Source: CAYUWM01 sp964448395
Lineage (GTDB): Bacteria > Chloroflexota > Dehalococcoidia > E44-bin15
NCBI GenBank assembly: GCA_964448395.1
Contig: CAYUWM010000003.1
Location: 1 to 54,511 of the forward strand
Direction: 5' to 3'
Length of the DNA: 54,511 nucleotides
Numbering within the stretch: position 1 is the stretch's first letter; every line of letters begins with the position of its first letter. The notes beneath the pieces are model-generated. The model was not told the DNA's origin. It did not search any database and worked only from the letters and a program-made list of their open reading frames with translations. A program made the position numbers and the translations under genes. Shown piece after piece: positions 17,701 through 25,947 of this stretch.

Positions 17701-17929
17701 CATTTATCTTCTGGCTCCTCTGGGCCCCNNNNNNNNNNNNNNNNNNNNNNNNNNNNNNNNNNNNNNNNNNNNNNNNNNNNNNNNNNNNNNNNNNNNNNNN
17801 NNNNNNNNNNNNNNNNNNNNNNNNNNNNCCGTTGGCGCGGCAAGCCTCCAGGATGGTACAACCGTCAGGAACCAAGACATCCTTGCCATTGATAGTGATC
17901 CCGACCTCGGTCAGCTCAGCAGTACTCAC
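14798..17929 (-). CDS. fdhA: Selenocysteine formate dehydrogenase fused to a GltD-type flavoprotein
   Basis: Interconverts formate and CO2, feeding the methyl branch of the Wood-Ljungdahl pathway. It reads as one gene through an in-frame TGA at 16129-16127 that decodes as selenocysteine: the context DHCARL-U-H matches the formate dehydrogenase active site (Sec followed by His). Order of parts: a GTG start with AAGGAGGT and the beginning of an N-terminal 2Fe-2S-type domain (33 residues), a gap, the C-terminal half of a GltD-like FAD/NADPH domain (VIGGGNTAIDAAR, GVFAGGDAV), 4Fe-4S cysteine groups (CIACVRC, CESCGQC), CPYCGVGC, the molybdopterin catalytic domain, a second gap, and the molydopterin C-terminal domain ending VEKVE. 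Sequence missing in the two gaps must be roughly 1 kb and 0.5 kb. Confidence 0.9.
15446..15545. other. Scaffold gap (100 N) inside the formate dehydrogenase gene
   Basis: Exactly 100 N. The flanks SGVNPLR and SQPDWWITCE are normally separated by about 170 residues in formate dehydrogenases, so the real gap is probably near 500 bases and the run is a placeholder. Confidence 0.9.
16094..16129 (-). promoter_or_regulatory. Selenocysteine codon with bacterial SECIS hairpin
   Basis: UGA at 16129-16127, then a hairpin: CUGUGG (16116-16111) pairs with CCAAAG (16100-16095) apart from one G-A mismatch, CC (16110-16109) pairs with GG (16103-16102) with U16101 bulged, closing a GGUCU loop (16108-16104). 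The E. coli fdhF SECIS also has a bulged U and a GGUCU in its loop. SelB would bind here; selA, selB, selC and selD are not in the window. Confidence 0.82.
17729..17828. other. Scaffold gap (100 N) in the 5' part of the formate dehydrogenase gene
   Basis: Exactly 100 N between the first 33 residues and the middle of the GltD-like domain. The missing part should hold the rest of the 2Fe-2S domain, Fe-S binding segments and the FAD-binding half of the flavoprotein, about 300 residues or more. Confidence 0.88.
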
Positions 17930-17990
17930 CTCAGCATACCTCCTTATCCCCTTTATCCCTGCAACGCTACTTCAAAGGGAGCTAACTGTC

Positions 17991-19304
17991 CTAGGCGCTC
18001 TTAAGGTACTTGTCAATGGCCGCTGCCGCCCGTTTACCGGCCCCCATAGCGCTGATCACAGTAGCAGCGCCAGTGACCAAGTCACCGCCGGCCCACACGG
18101 CATCCTTGCTGGTCTTCCCTGTCTCCTCATCGGCAACCACCGTGCCCCTCTTGGTTACCTCCAGATCAGGGGTAGTGGTGGGAACCAGCGGATTAGGGGT
18201 GGTGCCCAGCGCGACGACGACGGTGTCGACATCCAGGGTGAACTCGCTGCCCTCCTTGGTGACCGGGCGCCGCCGGCCGCTCTCATCGGGCTCTCCAAGC
18301 TCCATCTCGTAGCACTCAGCGGCTACCACCCAGCCTTTGTCGTTGCCGATGAACCGTTTGGGGTTGGTGAGGAATTTAAATATAACCCCCTCCTCCATGG
18401 CATTCTCCACCTCCTCCCGCCTCGCCGGCAGCTCCGCCTCGGAGCGGCGGTAGACGATGTATACCTCTTCCGCCTTCAGCCTGAGGGCGCACCGGGCAGA
18501 GTCCATGGCCACATTGCCACCGCCGATCACCATCACCCGACGTCCCACCTTGATGGGCGTATCGTATTCAGGGAAGAGATAGGCCTTCATCAGGTTGGTC
18601 CGGGTCAGGAACTCGTTTGCCGAATAGATACCGTTGAGGTTCTCCCCGGGGATGTTGAGGAACATCGGCAGCCCCGCCCCGGTGCCCATGAAGACAGCGT
18701 CATAGCCGTCCTGCATGATCTCATCGATGGTCGCCATCTTGCCCACCACCGAGTCCAGCCTGATATCCACCCCCAGCGATCTGACGAAGTCCACCTCTGC
18801 CTGGACGATCTTCTTGGGCAGCCGGAACTCGGGGATACCGTACATCAGCACCCCCCCGGCGACATGCAGCGCCTCGAACAGGGTAACCTGATGGCCCATC
18901 TTGGCCAGATCGGCGGCGGCGGTGAGCCCCGCCGGCCCGGCGCCGATGACAGCCACCTTTTTGCCGGTTGAAGGGGCAAGTTGCGGCTTCTCCATCTTTT
19001 GCCGAGCCATGTCCCAGTCGGCCACATAGCGTTCCAGGCGCCCGATGGCTATCGGTGCCCCCTTCTTGCCCAGCGTGCAGACAGCCTCGCATTGCGTCTC
19101 TTGGGGACACACCCGCCCGCAGATGGCGGGCAGGCTGTTCTTTCCTTTGAGTACCTTGACCGCTTCGGGCATATCCCCTTCCCGTATCGCCTTGATGAAT
19201 TCGGGGATGTCCACATCGACGGGGCAGCCTTCCACGCACGGCCTCTTCTTGCACTCGATGCAGCGGCTGGCTTCCGCCAGCGCCTGCTCCTCGTTATAGC
19301 CCAG
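17991..19304 (-). CDS. nfnB: NfnB/GltD-type NADPH oxidoreductase (5' end lost in gap)
   Basis: Large subunit of an NADH-dependent reduced ferredoxin:NADP+ oxidoreductase, or the related sulfide dehydrogenase SudA. It would balance NADPH, NADH and ferredoxin in the cytoplasm, and may supply NADPH to the formate dehydrogenase downstream. The frame is open into the gap at 19304, with family sequence LGYNEEQ and CIECKKRPCVEGCP upstream of the first in-frame Met. Fe-S cysteines continue in GRVCPQETQCEAVC. FAD site VIGAGPAGLTAA; NADPH site VIGGGNVAMDSAR; closing motif WAGGDLVTGAAT. The stop is 61 bases before the formate dehydrogenase start. A glutamate synthase small subunit is the alternative, but the adjoining NfnA start argues against it. 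Confidence 0.85.
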   Translation of the reverse strand: MGYNEEQALAEASRCIECKKRPCVEGCPVDVDIPEFIKAIREGDMPEAVKVLKGKNSLPAICGRVCPQETQCEAVCTLGKKGAPIAIGRLERYVADWDMARQKMEKPQLAPSTGKKVAVIGAGPAGLTAAADLAKMGHQVTLFEALHVAGGVLMYGIPEFRLPKKIVQAEVDFVRSLGVDIRLDSVVGKMATIDEIMQDGYDAVFMGTGAGLPMFLNIPGENLNGIYSANEFLTRTNLMKAYLFPEYDTPIKVGRRVMVIGGGNVAMDSARCALRLKAEEVYIVYRRSEAELPARREEVENAMEEGVIFKFLTNPKRFIGNDKGWVVAAECYEMELGEPDESGRRRPVTKEGSEFTLDVDTVVVALGTTPNPLVPTTTPDLEVTKRGTVVADEETGKTSKDAVWAGGDLVTGAATVISAMGAGKRAAAAIDKYLKSA

Positions 19305-19404
19305 NNNNNNNNNNNNNNNNNNNNNNNNNNNNNNNNNNNNNNNNNNNNNNNNNNNNNNNNNNNNNNNNNNNNNNNNNNNNNNNNNNNNNNNNNNNNNNNN
19401 NNNN
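19305..19404. other. Scaffold gap (100 N) between nfnA and nfnB
   Basis: Exactly 100 N replacing most of nfnA (about 240 residues) and the first tens of residues of nfnB; the true gap is likely 700-900 bases. Confidence 0.88.
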
Positions 19405-19503
19405 GAACTGTCCCGCCTGCGCCTTGCGGGCGACTGCCGGTGCCTCGATCTTGAACAGGTGATTATCCGGCACCAGGTCCTCTCTGTACGTTATCTTATA
19501 CAT
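19405..19503 (-). CDS. nfnA: NfnA/SudB flavoprotein, N-terminal fragment before gap
   Basis: The first 33 residues of the small NfnAB subunit, a ferredoxin-NADP reductase-like FAD protein with a 2Fe-2S cluster that takes NADH electrons. The opening strand and the EAPAVARKAQAGQF motif are characteristic; the remaining sequence is in the gap. I chose the ATG at 19503 because GGAGGAAAG lies directly before it. A longer frame from 19578 lacks a ribosome site and family sequence. Followed in order by nfnB and the formate dehydrogenase. Confidence 0.75.
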
Positions 19504-19630
19504 CTTTCCTCCAAATGATTTTATGCAAGCAGTGGATCTATTCCGAGGCTTTCGACAGGTTGATGGAACGTGCGGCAAAAATCTAGGCTTTGCATGGCCG
19601 AAGGGATGTTCGTGATTTTTCTAACAATCT

Positions 19631-19659
19631 ATGATAACACAGGGCACTGCGCAATTCAA
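19631..19659 (-). promoter_or_regulatory. Promoter of the nfn-fdh operon
   Basis: TTGAAT (19654-19659) and TATCAT (19631-19636) on the minus strand, 17 bases apart, overlapping the 3' end of the upstream flippase-like gene. The leader to nfnA is about 120 bases, long enough for regulation, but I see no known riboswitch in it. Confidence 0.6.
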
Positions 19660-20954
19660 CCCTGATTGCCTGTGACCGGGGCCTCCTCGGTCCCGCTGTC
19701 AACCCCCGGTGAAGCCCCCTGCCCCCCGGTTGAAACCAGCCTGCTCAGCGAGATACGCTGTGTCCACAGCATCCCCAGCCCGAGGAATATCACCGGCAGC
19801 AGAATAGCGGCATGCAACACGATGGCATAGGCGGTAACCGCCTCTTCATACAGCAGTGCGTTGCCTATATAGACAGCGGGCAGGAAGAGCAGCAGCACCT
19901 CCTTGGCAGCGACGTCGAAGGGGCCTATCCCGCCGGGGGTTATTATTATGAGTGCCCACGCCAGGCTGGCGACAGAGCACACCAGCAACATCATTATGAA
20001 CGACTGGTGAAGCTCGAAGGATACGGAGATTATGTAGAACATGCTGCCCTCACAGAGCCAGACTAAGAGAGACGAGACGAATACGATAACGAGCATCTTG
20101 GGATTATGCAACACGTGGAGGCCGCTGAGCGCCGAATCCAGCCAGCCGTCCGCCTTATCCTGCCACTTATGGGGAATCAGCCTGAAGAACGGCCGGGCCG
20201 CCCTTCGCGTCAGGTTCTCATAGAAGGTCATGGCGAGGAAAGCAGCTAACGCGCCGACGAAGACGATGGGCATCACCCAGGCGATGGTCTTGGTCCAGCC
20301 CTCCAGGGGAATAAAGAAGGAGGCTAGCATGAGGAAAAAGAGCAGGGCCAGCCCGTCGAAGACCCGCTCGACGGCGACGGTGACGCCGCCGGCCAGCTTG
20401 CTGATGCCCTCCCTCTCCCCCAGAAGGTATGCCCGTGCTATAACGCCGAGCCGCCCCGGTACCACGTTGTTGACCATGAACCCGATGATTATCAGCGGGA
20501 ACAGCCGCAGCGACGAGAAGCGCCCCAGGGGCCGAAGCAGGTACTTCCAGCGAAATGCACGGAACCACACCCCCAAGAAGTAGACCAGCAGCGCCGGGAT
20601 CAGGTAGACGTAGTTGGCGTCGGCCAGCGCCCGCCCCATCCCCACGATGGCAATCGTCCTCTTAAATACCGGCTCATCGACGGCATGGCCCTGCACGGCA
20701 GCGGAGTCAGTGGTAATGCTATCGTTAACGCGATCGATGGAGACTATAGTCATGGTCTCCGCAGTATCGCCGGAGCCGATGACAAAGGTGTCCCCGATAT
20801 TGAAGCCGAGGGAATCGTTAACGGTGACCTGAGTATCCCCGGCGGTTACCGGTTGCGCCAGAAATGTCTCGGTGACATCTGCCCGGGAGAAAAAATAGGC
20901 CAGCAAAGCGGCACTGATTATTATCCCGATCCACAGACGGTAATTCTTCAGCAA
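19656..20954 (-). CDS. Flippase-like membrane protein (UPF0104/AglD family) with inserted beta module
   Basis: A 432-residue protein of the lysylphosphatidylglycerol synthetase/flippase-like integral membrane family. A first membrane helix (residues 6-22), then seven or so segments from about 118 to 405, with the family signatures NNVVPGRLGVIARAYLL and PGGIGPFDVA. Members are linked to lipid or glycan transfer across the membrane. Odd: residues 35-98, just outside the first helix, form a short beta-rich module (GDTQVTVNDSLGF, VIGSGD, DSAAVQGHAVDEPV) that also occurs inside SecD of this window. The C-terminal tail after 412 is Gly/Pro/Thr-rich. It ends a minus-strand group headed by ftsY. Confidence 0.8.
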   Translation of the reverse strand: MLKNYRLWIGIIISAALLAYFFSRADVTETFLAQPVTAGDTQVTVNDSLGFNIGDTFVIGSGDTAETMTIVSIDRVNDSITTDSAAVQGHAVDEPVFKRTIAIVGMGRALADANYVYLIPALLVYFLGVWFRAFRWKYLLRPLGRFSSLRLFPLIIIGFMVNNVVPGRLGVIARAYLLGEREGISKLAGGVTVAVERVFDGLALLFFLMLASFFIPLEGWTKTIAWVMPIVFVGALAAFLAMTFYENLTRRAARPFFRLIPHKWQDKADGWLDSALSGLHVLHNPKMLVIVFVSSLLVWLCEGSMFYIISVSFELHQSFIMMLLVCSVASLAWALIIITPGGIGPFDVAAKEVLLLFLPAVYIGNALLYEEAVTAYAIVLHAAILLPVIFLGLGMLWTQRISLSRLVSTGGQGASPGVDSGTEEAPVTGNQG

Positions 20955-21007
20955 CTACGTGCTCTCCCTTGAAGGGCAATTATAACGCAACCACGCTTGA
21001 GGCGCAA

Positions 21008-23017
21008 TTAAGGGGCATCTTTCAGGAAGTAAATGACACCCTCGGTTCCCGAACCCCAATAGGAAATTATGCCGTTTTCATCACCCCACCAGGGATTGCC
21101 GCTTCTCCGGTTGAAGAAGTAGTGCCACCAGGCCTTGAGATTATCGCTGAAGGGGTCAGTCTTGTACTGCTCGGTGAACCACAGCATATGGCGAAACTCC
21201 TGCCCCTCACCGTACTTGCCGAGGTACGGCTGAGCCGATTCGACGTGCTTCTTCTTGATCAGCAGCACGTCCCCTGCTGGCTCCTTAGTCAGATTGGAAC
21301 AATCTATGCGCTCGAGCCTGGGGTAATTCCTGTTGTACCACGCCCAGGACCAGAAGAAGGAGAACGCCCCCTCGGAGCTGTCCTCAGAGATCTGAATTTC
21401 CTTGCCCAGCCCCGTCCTCTCGGCGAACTCCTCGATCTGAGCAACGATATCCCGCGTATCGAAGGAGATATGGGCGTAGTACAGCATCTCCGGCCGGTCG
21501 TCGTTCTTGTGGTAGTTAGCCTGCCAGGATACGCGGAGGGTGTAGGAGAACAGAAGGACGAGTATAAGCAGCATCGCCGCGTGCGCCGGCCTCAGCTTCC
21601 CCCCTCGCAGGGCTGCCTTGCGCCGCGCCTTCTGTGCCGCCTTGCGCGACGCCTTCTTGGATGACGCTTCGGCGGATTCTTCGATGCCGGCCACGGAGGG
21701 CACCACCCGCGCCACCCACGGCCTGGCCCATTGCCAGTCGAGGGCCTGCAATATCCGCCCGATGAACATCCCGCCGAGAAGAATGGCCGGAATGACCACG
21801 TTCAGCGAGATCTGAGGCATCTTCTCTCCATAGGAAGAATATGCTATCAGGTCCACCACCATCCAGCAGGCCAGGAACCTGACGAAAATGTTCCCTCCTC
21901 TAGAGAACAGCTTCTCCTTCAGCGCGTAGTAGATTATTGCGATAGCGGCGAACAGCAGGGGCAGAAACTCGTAGATAGGCATCAGCATGATGTAGTAGAA
22001 CCAGGGCTGCGTTATCCTCTTGGCCTGACCGATCCAGTAATCGAAGGTACCCCATATGCCGCTGGAGAAACCGGCGGGATTGGTGAAAAAGGTGGTGTAC
22101 AGCAGGGTGAAGATGCCGTAGAAGATAAGGGCGGAGGCCAGCCAGCGCCGCCAGTTCCATCGCAGCCCTATAGCCGCAGATATGCCGGAGAAGCTCAGCA
22201 GGACGGCTATGGCCGCCGGGTCCTTCAGCAGCCTCGCGTTCTCTCTGATACCCGGATCATCCAGGTGCACCCCGGGTATCAGCCCCACGCCCGCCGAGTA
22301 CAGCGGCAGAGCGAGGGTAGCGATCAGTATGAAATAATCGGCGTAGGGGGACAGCCCCTTAAGATTGAAACCGCTCTTGACCCTCCTATACAATTCCGGG
22401 GCCGATTTGATGAACAGGAAGCCGGCGAAAATCACCACCGCGAAGAAGGTCACCTCTTTGGTGCAGAAGCTGAGGCTCATCGCGGCGGCGCCGATGTACA
22501 GGTACCTCGCCTTGCTCTCCTCGATATACCGCCAGATGCAGACCACCAGCAGCATCATCCAGAAGACGACGTAGATATCGGTCCTGGCGTAGCGGCTGAA
22601 GTACAGCAGCATGGGAGAGACAGTGAACAGGGTGGCCACGCACAGGGCGCCCACCTTTCCGAGCTGGCGTCTCAGGAAAAACGGCAGGGCTACCAACGCG
22701 GTTCCGAAGAACACGGCGGGTATGCGCGTGGTGAGATCGCTGTCACCGAAGATCCAGAAGGTCAGCGCGCCCACGTATCCCTGGAACGGGCCGTGGGTGA
22801 TGAAATTGTGGGAATAGGCGTGATTGTGGTAGATATCCCAGGCACCACCCCACCAGATGTTCTCGAACTCGTCGAAGCTGATGACGCGGTCTCCCAGGGC
22901 CCACAGCCGCAGCCACAGAGCGATGACTATGAGCACGCCGTAGAGCACGATCTCCCAGTCTATCCGAGCACGCAGGCGATCGATCATCGATGAAGTGTCT
23001 CTATCGTCCTTTCCCAT
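21008..23017 (-). CDS. TIGR03663-type glycosyltransferase-like membrane protein
   Basis: A 669-residue polytopic protein of the PMT/ArnT-like GT-C fold. The first external loop has the acidic motif SFDEFENIWWGGAW near residue 50, the position of the catalytic Asp-Glu in this fold, followed by HNFITHGPFQGYVGALTFWIFGDSD. About ten membrane segments reach residue 460; a basic Lys/Ala-rich linker and a soluble C-terminal domain (about 500-669) follow. TIGR03663 proteins occur with the Chlor_Arch_YYY protein in Chloroflexota and some archaea, and that gene lies two bases upstream. Presumably they glycosylate exported proteins or lipids with a polyprenyl-linked sugar; the acceptor is unknown. Confidence 0.82.
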   Translation of the reverse strand: MGKDDRDTSSMIDRLRARIDWEIVLYGVLIVIALWLRLWALGDRVISFDEFENIWWGGAWDIYHNHAYSHNFITHGPFQGYVGALTFWIFGDSDLTTRIPAVFFGTALVALPFFLRRQLGKVGALCVATLFTVSPMLLYFSRYARTDIYVVFWMMLLVVCIWRYIEESKARYLYIGAAAMSLSFCTKEVTFFAVVIFAGFLFIKSAPELYRRVKSGFNLKGLSPYADYFILIATLALPLYSAGVGLIPGVHLDDPGIRENARLLKDPAAIAVLLSFSGISAAIGLRWNWRRWLASALIFYGIFTLLYTTFFTNPAGFSSGIWGTFDYWIGQAKRITQPWFYYIMLMPIYEFLPLLFAAIAIIYYALKEKLFSRGGNIFVRFLACWMVVDLIAYSSYGEKMPQISLNVVIPAILLGGMFIGRILQALDWQWARPWVARVVPSVAGIEESAEASSKKASRKAAQKARRKAALRGGKLRPAHAAMLLILVLLFSYTLRVSWQANYHKNDDRPEMLYYAHISFDTRDIVAQIEEFAERTGLGKEIQISEDSSEGAFSFFWSWAWYNRNYPRLERIDCSNLTKEPAGDVLLIKKKHVESAQPYLGKYGEGQEFRHMLWFTEQYKTDPFSDNLKAWWHYFFNRRSGNPWWGDENGIISYWGSGTEGVIYFLKDAP

Positions 23018-23019
23018 AA

Positions 23020-25947
23020 TTACTCCCTCACCTTATAGATAATTACCCCTTCATTCTGGAAAGCGACATCCATGAAGCTGGAGAATTTATTCTGAAGGAA
23101 CGCGGCAAATTCATCCGCGGACTTATCCCCCTTGTATGAGCTTATCTCCCGATGCCCCACGTAGACATAGGTGACATCGAAATCCGCGATCACCTGTTTT
23201 ACCTCTGCCACGTCCTCGCTCTCATATATCGTTCTAGCAGCGCCCTCCCGGTAATCTATCTCCTGCTGGGTCATATCAACATTCCACGGCACCTGTCCCC
23301 AGCGCCCCACCAGGGTAGGCAGGCCGGTATAGGCCGAAATGCGGAAGAAGCTGCCGTAGTAGTGACTGCCAGCCGCGGCCTCCACGATCACCGGCGCGCC
23401 CTCCACCTCACTGTTGAGCCACCTTATCGCCTCGTACTCTTCGGGGTGATCACGTAGCAGGTGTACTATACCATCCAGCGTCGGCTCCATATCCCAACTG
23501 TTGCTTGTGGTGCTGAAGCTTGCGGTTGTATAGAATGTTGTAATCACCGGGTAGATACTCGCGCCGGCTATTAACACAATGCACACCAGCCACCACACCG
23601 CTATGAACGATTTCCTGGCAACTGCCGAAGAGGTGACGGAATACAATTGACGATATATTTCTCGAATGAACTCAGCTATCGCATTGCCGCCTTTAGCCAA
23701 TGTAAATCTTTTTACAGTCGCAAGCCTGAATTTTACCCACACCCAACGACAGCAGCTATTGTAGAAGCTACCGACTGCGTTAAAATCGATTATTCGGGAG
23801 GTGGATTCTACAAAATCGTCTGCGTTTTGTCCCCATTTGCCATAGGTGCTTATCGCCGGCTGACCCTCTGAAGAAATTGATTTACGTTTCGAAATAACCT
23901 TGCTCTCTTTACCCTTGAATGGTCCCCGCAACAGGCCTGTGGTGGATTTAGTGGTACGGGCCACCACGGAAGCCGCCCCCGAAAGCGGTGAGCCTTTATA
24001 CCACTCACGCGGCTTGCGCAATGGGACCCCGATGTATTTGACAACGTAATCTGCGGCCAATGCTACCTGCTGCCCGCTGATTAACCGCCATCGCCTGACC
24101 AGCCAGCACAGGCTGAATGCAGAGCCGACGGTCATGAATACCCACGCCTGATAGTAAATCTTGTATATCGTCGTATTGCGCTCGTACGCCCACACCCCGC
24201 GGTCATTTATGTTGTACAGCTCGCAGCCGATGAAAAGCATATAGGCAATGAACAGGATTATCAGAGTGAACAGGTGGGCCTTCTGGCCCTCCGATTCTGA
24301 CTCGGACTCGGCGATACCGTGCCACTTCTTGATGGCGGTGAGTATGATGAGCGAGACCAGAACAAACAGGGGTAGCATGCGCGCGAACTTCCAGAAAAAG
24401 TAGATCCAGGTAGCATAATCCAGTTTATGAAGCTTCTCTATATATCCCCAGTCTACGGTCGGGCCCCAGACTATAAGCGGCAGCAGCGGTATGCAGATGG
24501 CGAGGAGTATCGCCCAACCGGGGATTCTCCCGCCGCGCAGGGTGTTCCACGCCTGAGCCAGGATATAGGACACGGTTATGAACAGGAACGGACCCCAGAA
24601 GATGAAGAAGTGGAAATAGCGGGTATCCATCCCGCCGTAGGCCTGGAGGATGAACCCCCCTCCTGACACATCGGCAAGGTGTCCCGAGGTGGAGAACATG
24701 ATCTGGAAAGCGGACCAATAAATAATGATGGTAACGATAGCGAGCGCCAACCATACAATACCCGCATTAAACAGCGTGCTGAAACTGAAACTCCGCCGCC
24801 GCATGTATTCCCCGACCACCATGACCACTGCGAACAGCAGGGCATAGGTGAAGAAATCCCAGCTGTTGATGAACATGAGCGCACCCAAACATATGGCGCA
24901 GACTATGATCTTGAGCCAGTTTCTCATCAGCCACGCGACACCCAGCTTGATTGGCGAGATCAGGAACTCCAGGCAGATCGCCAGGTTGAGCAAGGCGAAA
25001 GGCAGCGTCATAAGATGGCCGTGCAGATCGCCCAAACTGAAGCTGAAGAAGGGAAATTCGTTTATGGTGTAATCCAGATACTGACCGGCGGCATTCTTGA
25101 TGATAATCACCCTGGCGGCATGCCACCACCACCACCCCTGGTCGGGATACCAGTGATTGCTCTGGTATGGCGGGTAATCCAGCTCGTTGATACCGACCCA
25201 GTGCCAGAAACCCTCGGAGCCGACCCCGTTGGAATACAGCACCTCCAGGAAGCCCTCCAGGTTGCCCAGCACCACCAGGAACAGGGCCGCCACCATGCCG
25301 AAGCCGAGCGCCGCCCTGGTGCTTCCCTTCAGCAGCTTAACCAGGTTATAAACGATGCCGAACGCGCCGGTGCAGGTCAGCGCAAAAACAAGAGCCAATG
25401 ACAGGTTATACGAAACGCTGGACACGATGCCGGTGAGCTTGGTCAGAGTGGCCATAATCAGATGGCCGAAGTAGTAGTAATTGAGCGGGAATCCGCTCAA
25501 CCAGTGGTCGTGAGGGGGGAAGTACTTGCTCCTCATAATTGCGTTCAAATAGCCGAAGTCGCCGAACTTCTCGCTGTAGAGTATCGCCGGGTTGTAGGCG
25601 CGAACCACGCACCAAGAGATGAACGAGACGAGGAAGACCAGCTCGGTGGCGATTATGACTGTCTTATGCTCCCGAATGAAATCCATGACCTCCTGACGGC
25701 GGCGCCAGAAGAGGAACAATGAGCCGGCAGCGAGGAGAACGACGATAAGGATGATGGCCCACCTGCTGTTGGGCAGGATATGAATGGAGGCGGCGATCCA
25801 GATGATGAAGGAGATTACAACGATGGAGAGCGCCTTGCCGAAGGCGTATCCCCTGTCGGGCAGGCGCTTGAACATGGCCAGCGTGTAGGGCAGGAAGATC
25901 AGCCCCAGCAGCTGTATCGTTATGTACCAGATAAATGCATCTAACAA
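23020..25947 (-). CDS. Chlor_Arch_YYY (TIGR03662/DUF2298) membrane protein
   Basis: A 975-residue protein with around a dozen membrane segments in its N-terminal two thirds. The name-giving tyrosine run is at FPLNYYYFGHLIMA (about residue 160). Other family stretches are SLGDLHGHLMTLPFALLNLA and NSWDFFTYALL. A long cytoplasmic basic segment (about 650-760) separates the membrane part from a C-terminal external domain (about 810-975) that may bind substrate. It overlaps ftsY by seven bases and is two bases from the TIGR03663 gene. It is a predicted GT-C type glycosyltransferase partner; activity not established. Confidence 0.85.
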   Translation of the reverse strand: MLDAFIWYITIQLLGLIFLPYTLAMFKRLPDRGYAFGKALSIVVISFIIWIAASIHILPNSRWAIILIVVLLAAGSLFLFWRRRQEVMDFIREHKTVIIATELVFLVSFISWCVVRAYNPAILYSEKFGDFGYLNAIMRSKYFPPHDHWLSGFPLNYYYFGHLIMATLTKLTGIVSSVSYNLSLALVFALTCTGAFGIVYNLVKLLKGSTRAALGFGMVAALFLVVLGNLEGFLEVLYSNGVGSEGFWHWVGINELDYPPYQSNHWYPDQGWWWWHAARVIIIKNAAGQYLDYTINEFPFFSFSLGDLHGHLMTLPFALLNLAICLEFLISPIKLGVAWLMRNWLKIIVCAICLGALMFINSWDFFTYALLFAVVMVVGEYMRRRSFSFSTLFNAGIVWLALAIVTIIIYWSAFQIMFSTSGHLADVSGGGFILQAYGGMDTRYFHFFIFWGPFLFITVSYILAQAWNTLRGGRIPGWAILLAICIPLLPLIVWGPTVDWGYIEKLHKLDYATWIYFFWKFARMLPLFVLVSLIILTAIKKWHGIAESESESEGQKAHLFTLIILFIAYMLFIGCELYNINDRGVWAYERNTTIYKIYYQAWVFMTVGSAFSLCWLVRRWRLISGQQVALAADYVVKYIGVPLRKPREWYKGSPLSGAASVVARTTKSTTGLLRGPFKGKESKVISKRKSISSEGQPAISTYGKWGQNADDFVESTSRIIDFNAVGSFYNSCCRWVWVKFRLATVKRFTLAKGGNAIAEFIREIYRQLYSVTSSAVARKSFIAVWWLVCIVLIAGASIYPVITTFYTTASFSTTSNSWDMEPTLDGIVHLLRDHPEEYEAIRWLNSEVEGAPVIVEAAAGSHYYGSFFRISAYTGLPTLVGRWGQVPWNVDMTQQEIDYREGAARTIYESEDVAEVKQVIADFDVTYVYVGHREISSYKGDKSADEFAAFLQNKFSSFMDVAFQNEGVIIYKVRE

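Noticed and set aside
19294..19578. A 94-codon frame including N bases taken as one small protein
   Set aside because: The N run has unknown length; only the 33 codons from 19503 to 19405 are real and match the start of NfnA.
21731..22993. A 420-codon plus-strand open frame
   Set aside because: Shadow of the TIGR03663 gene; rich in Gln, Gly and His with no membrane or domain pattern.
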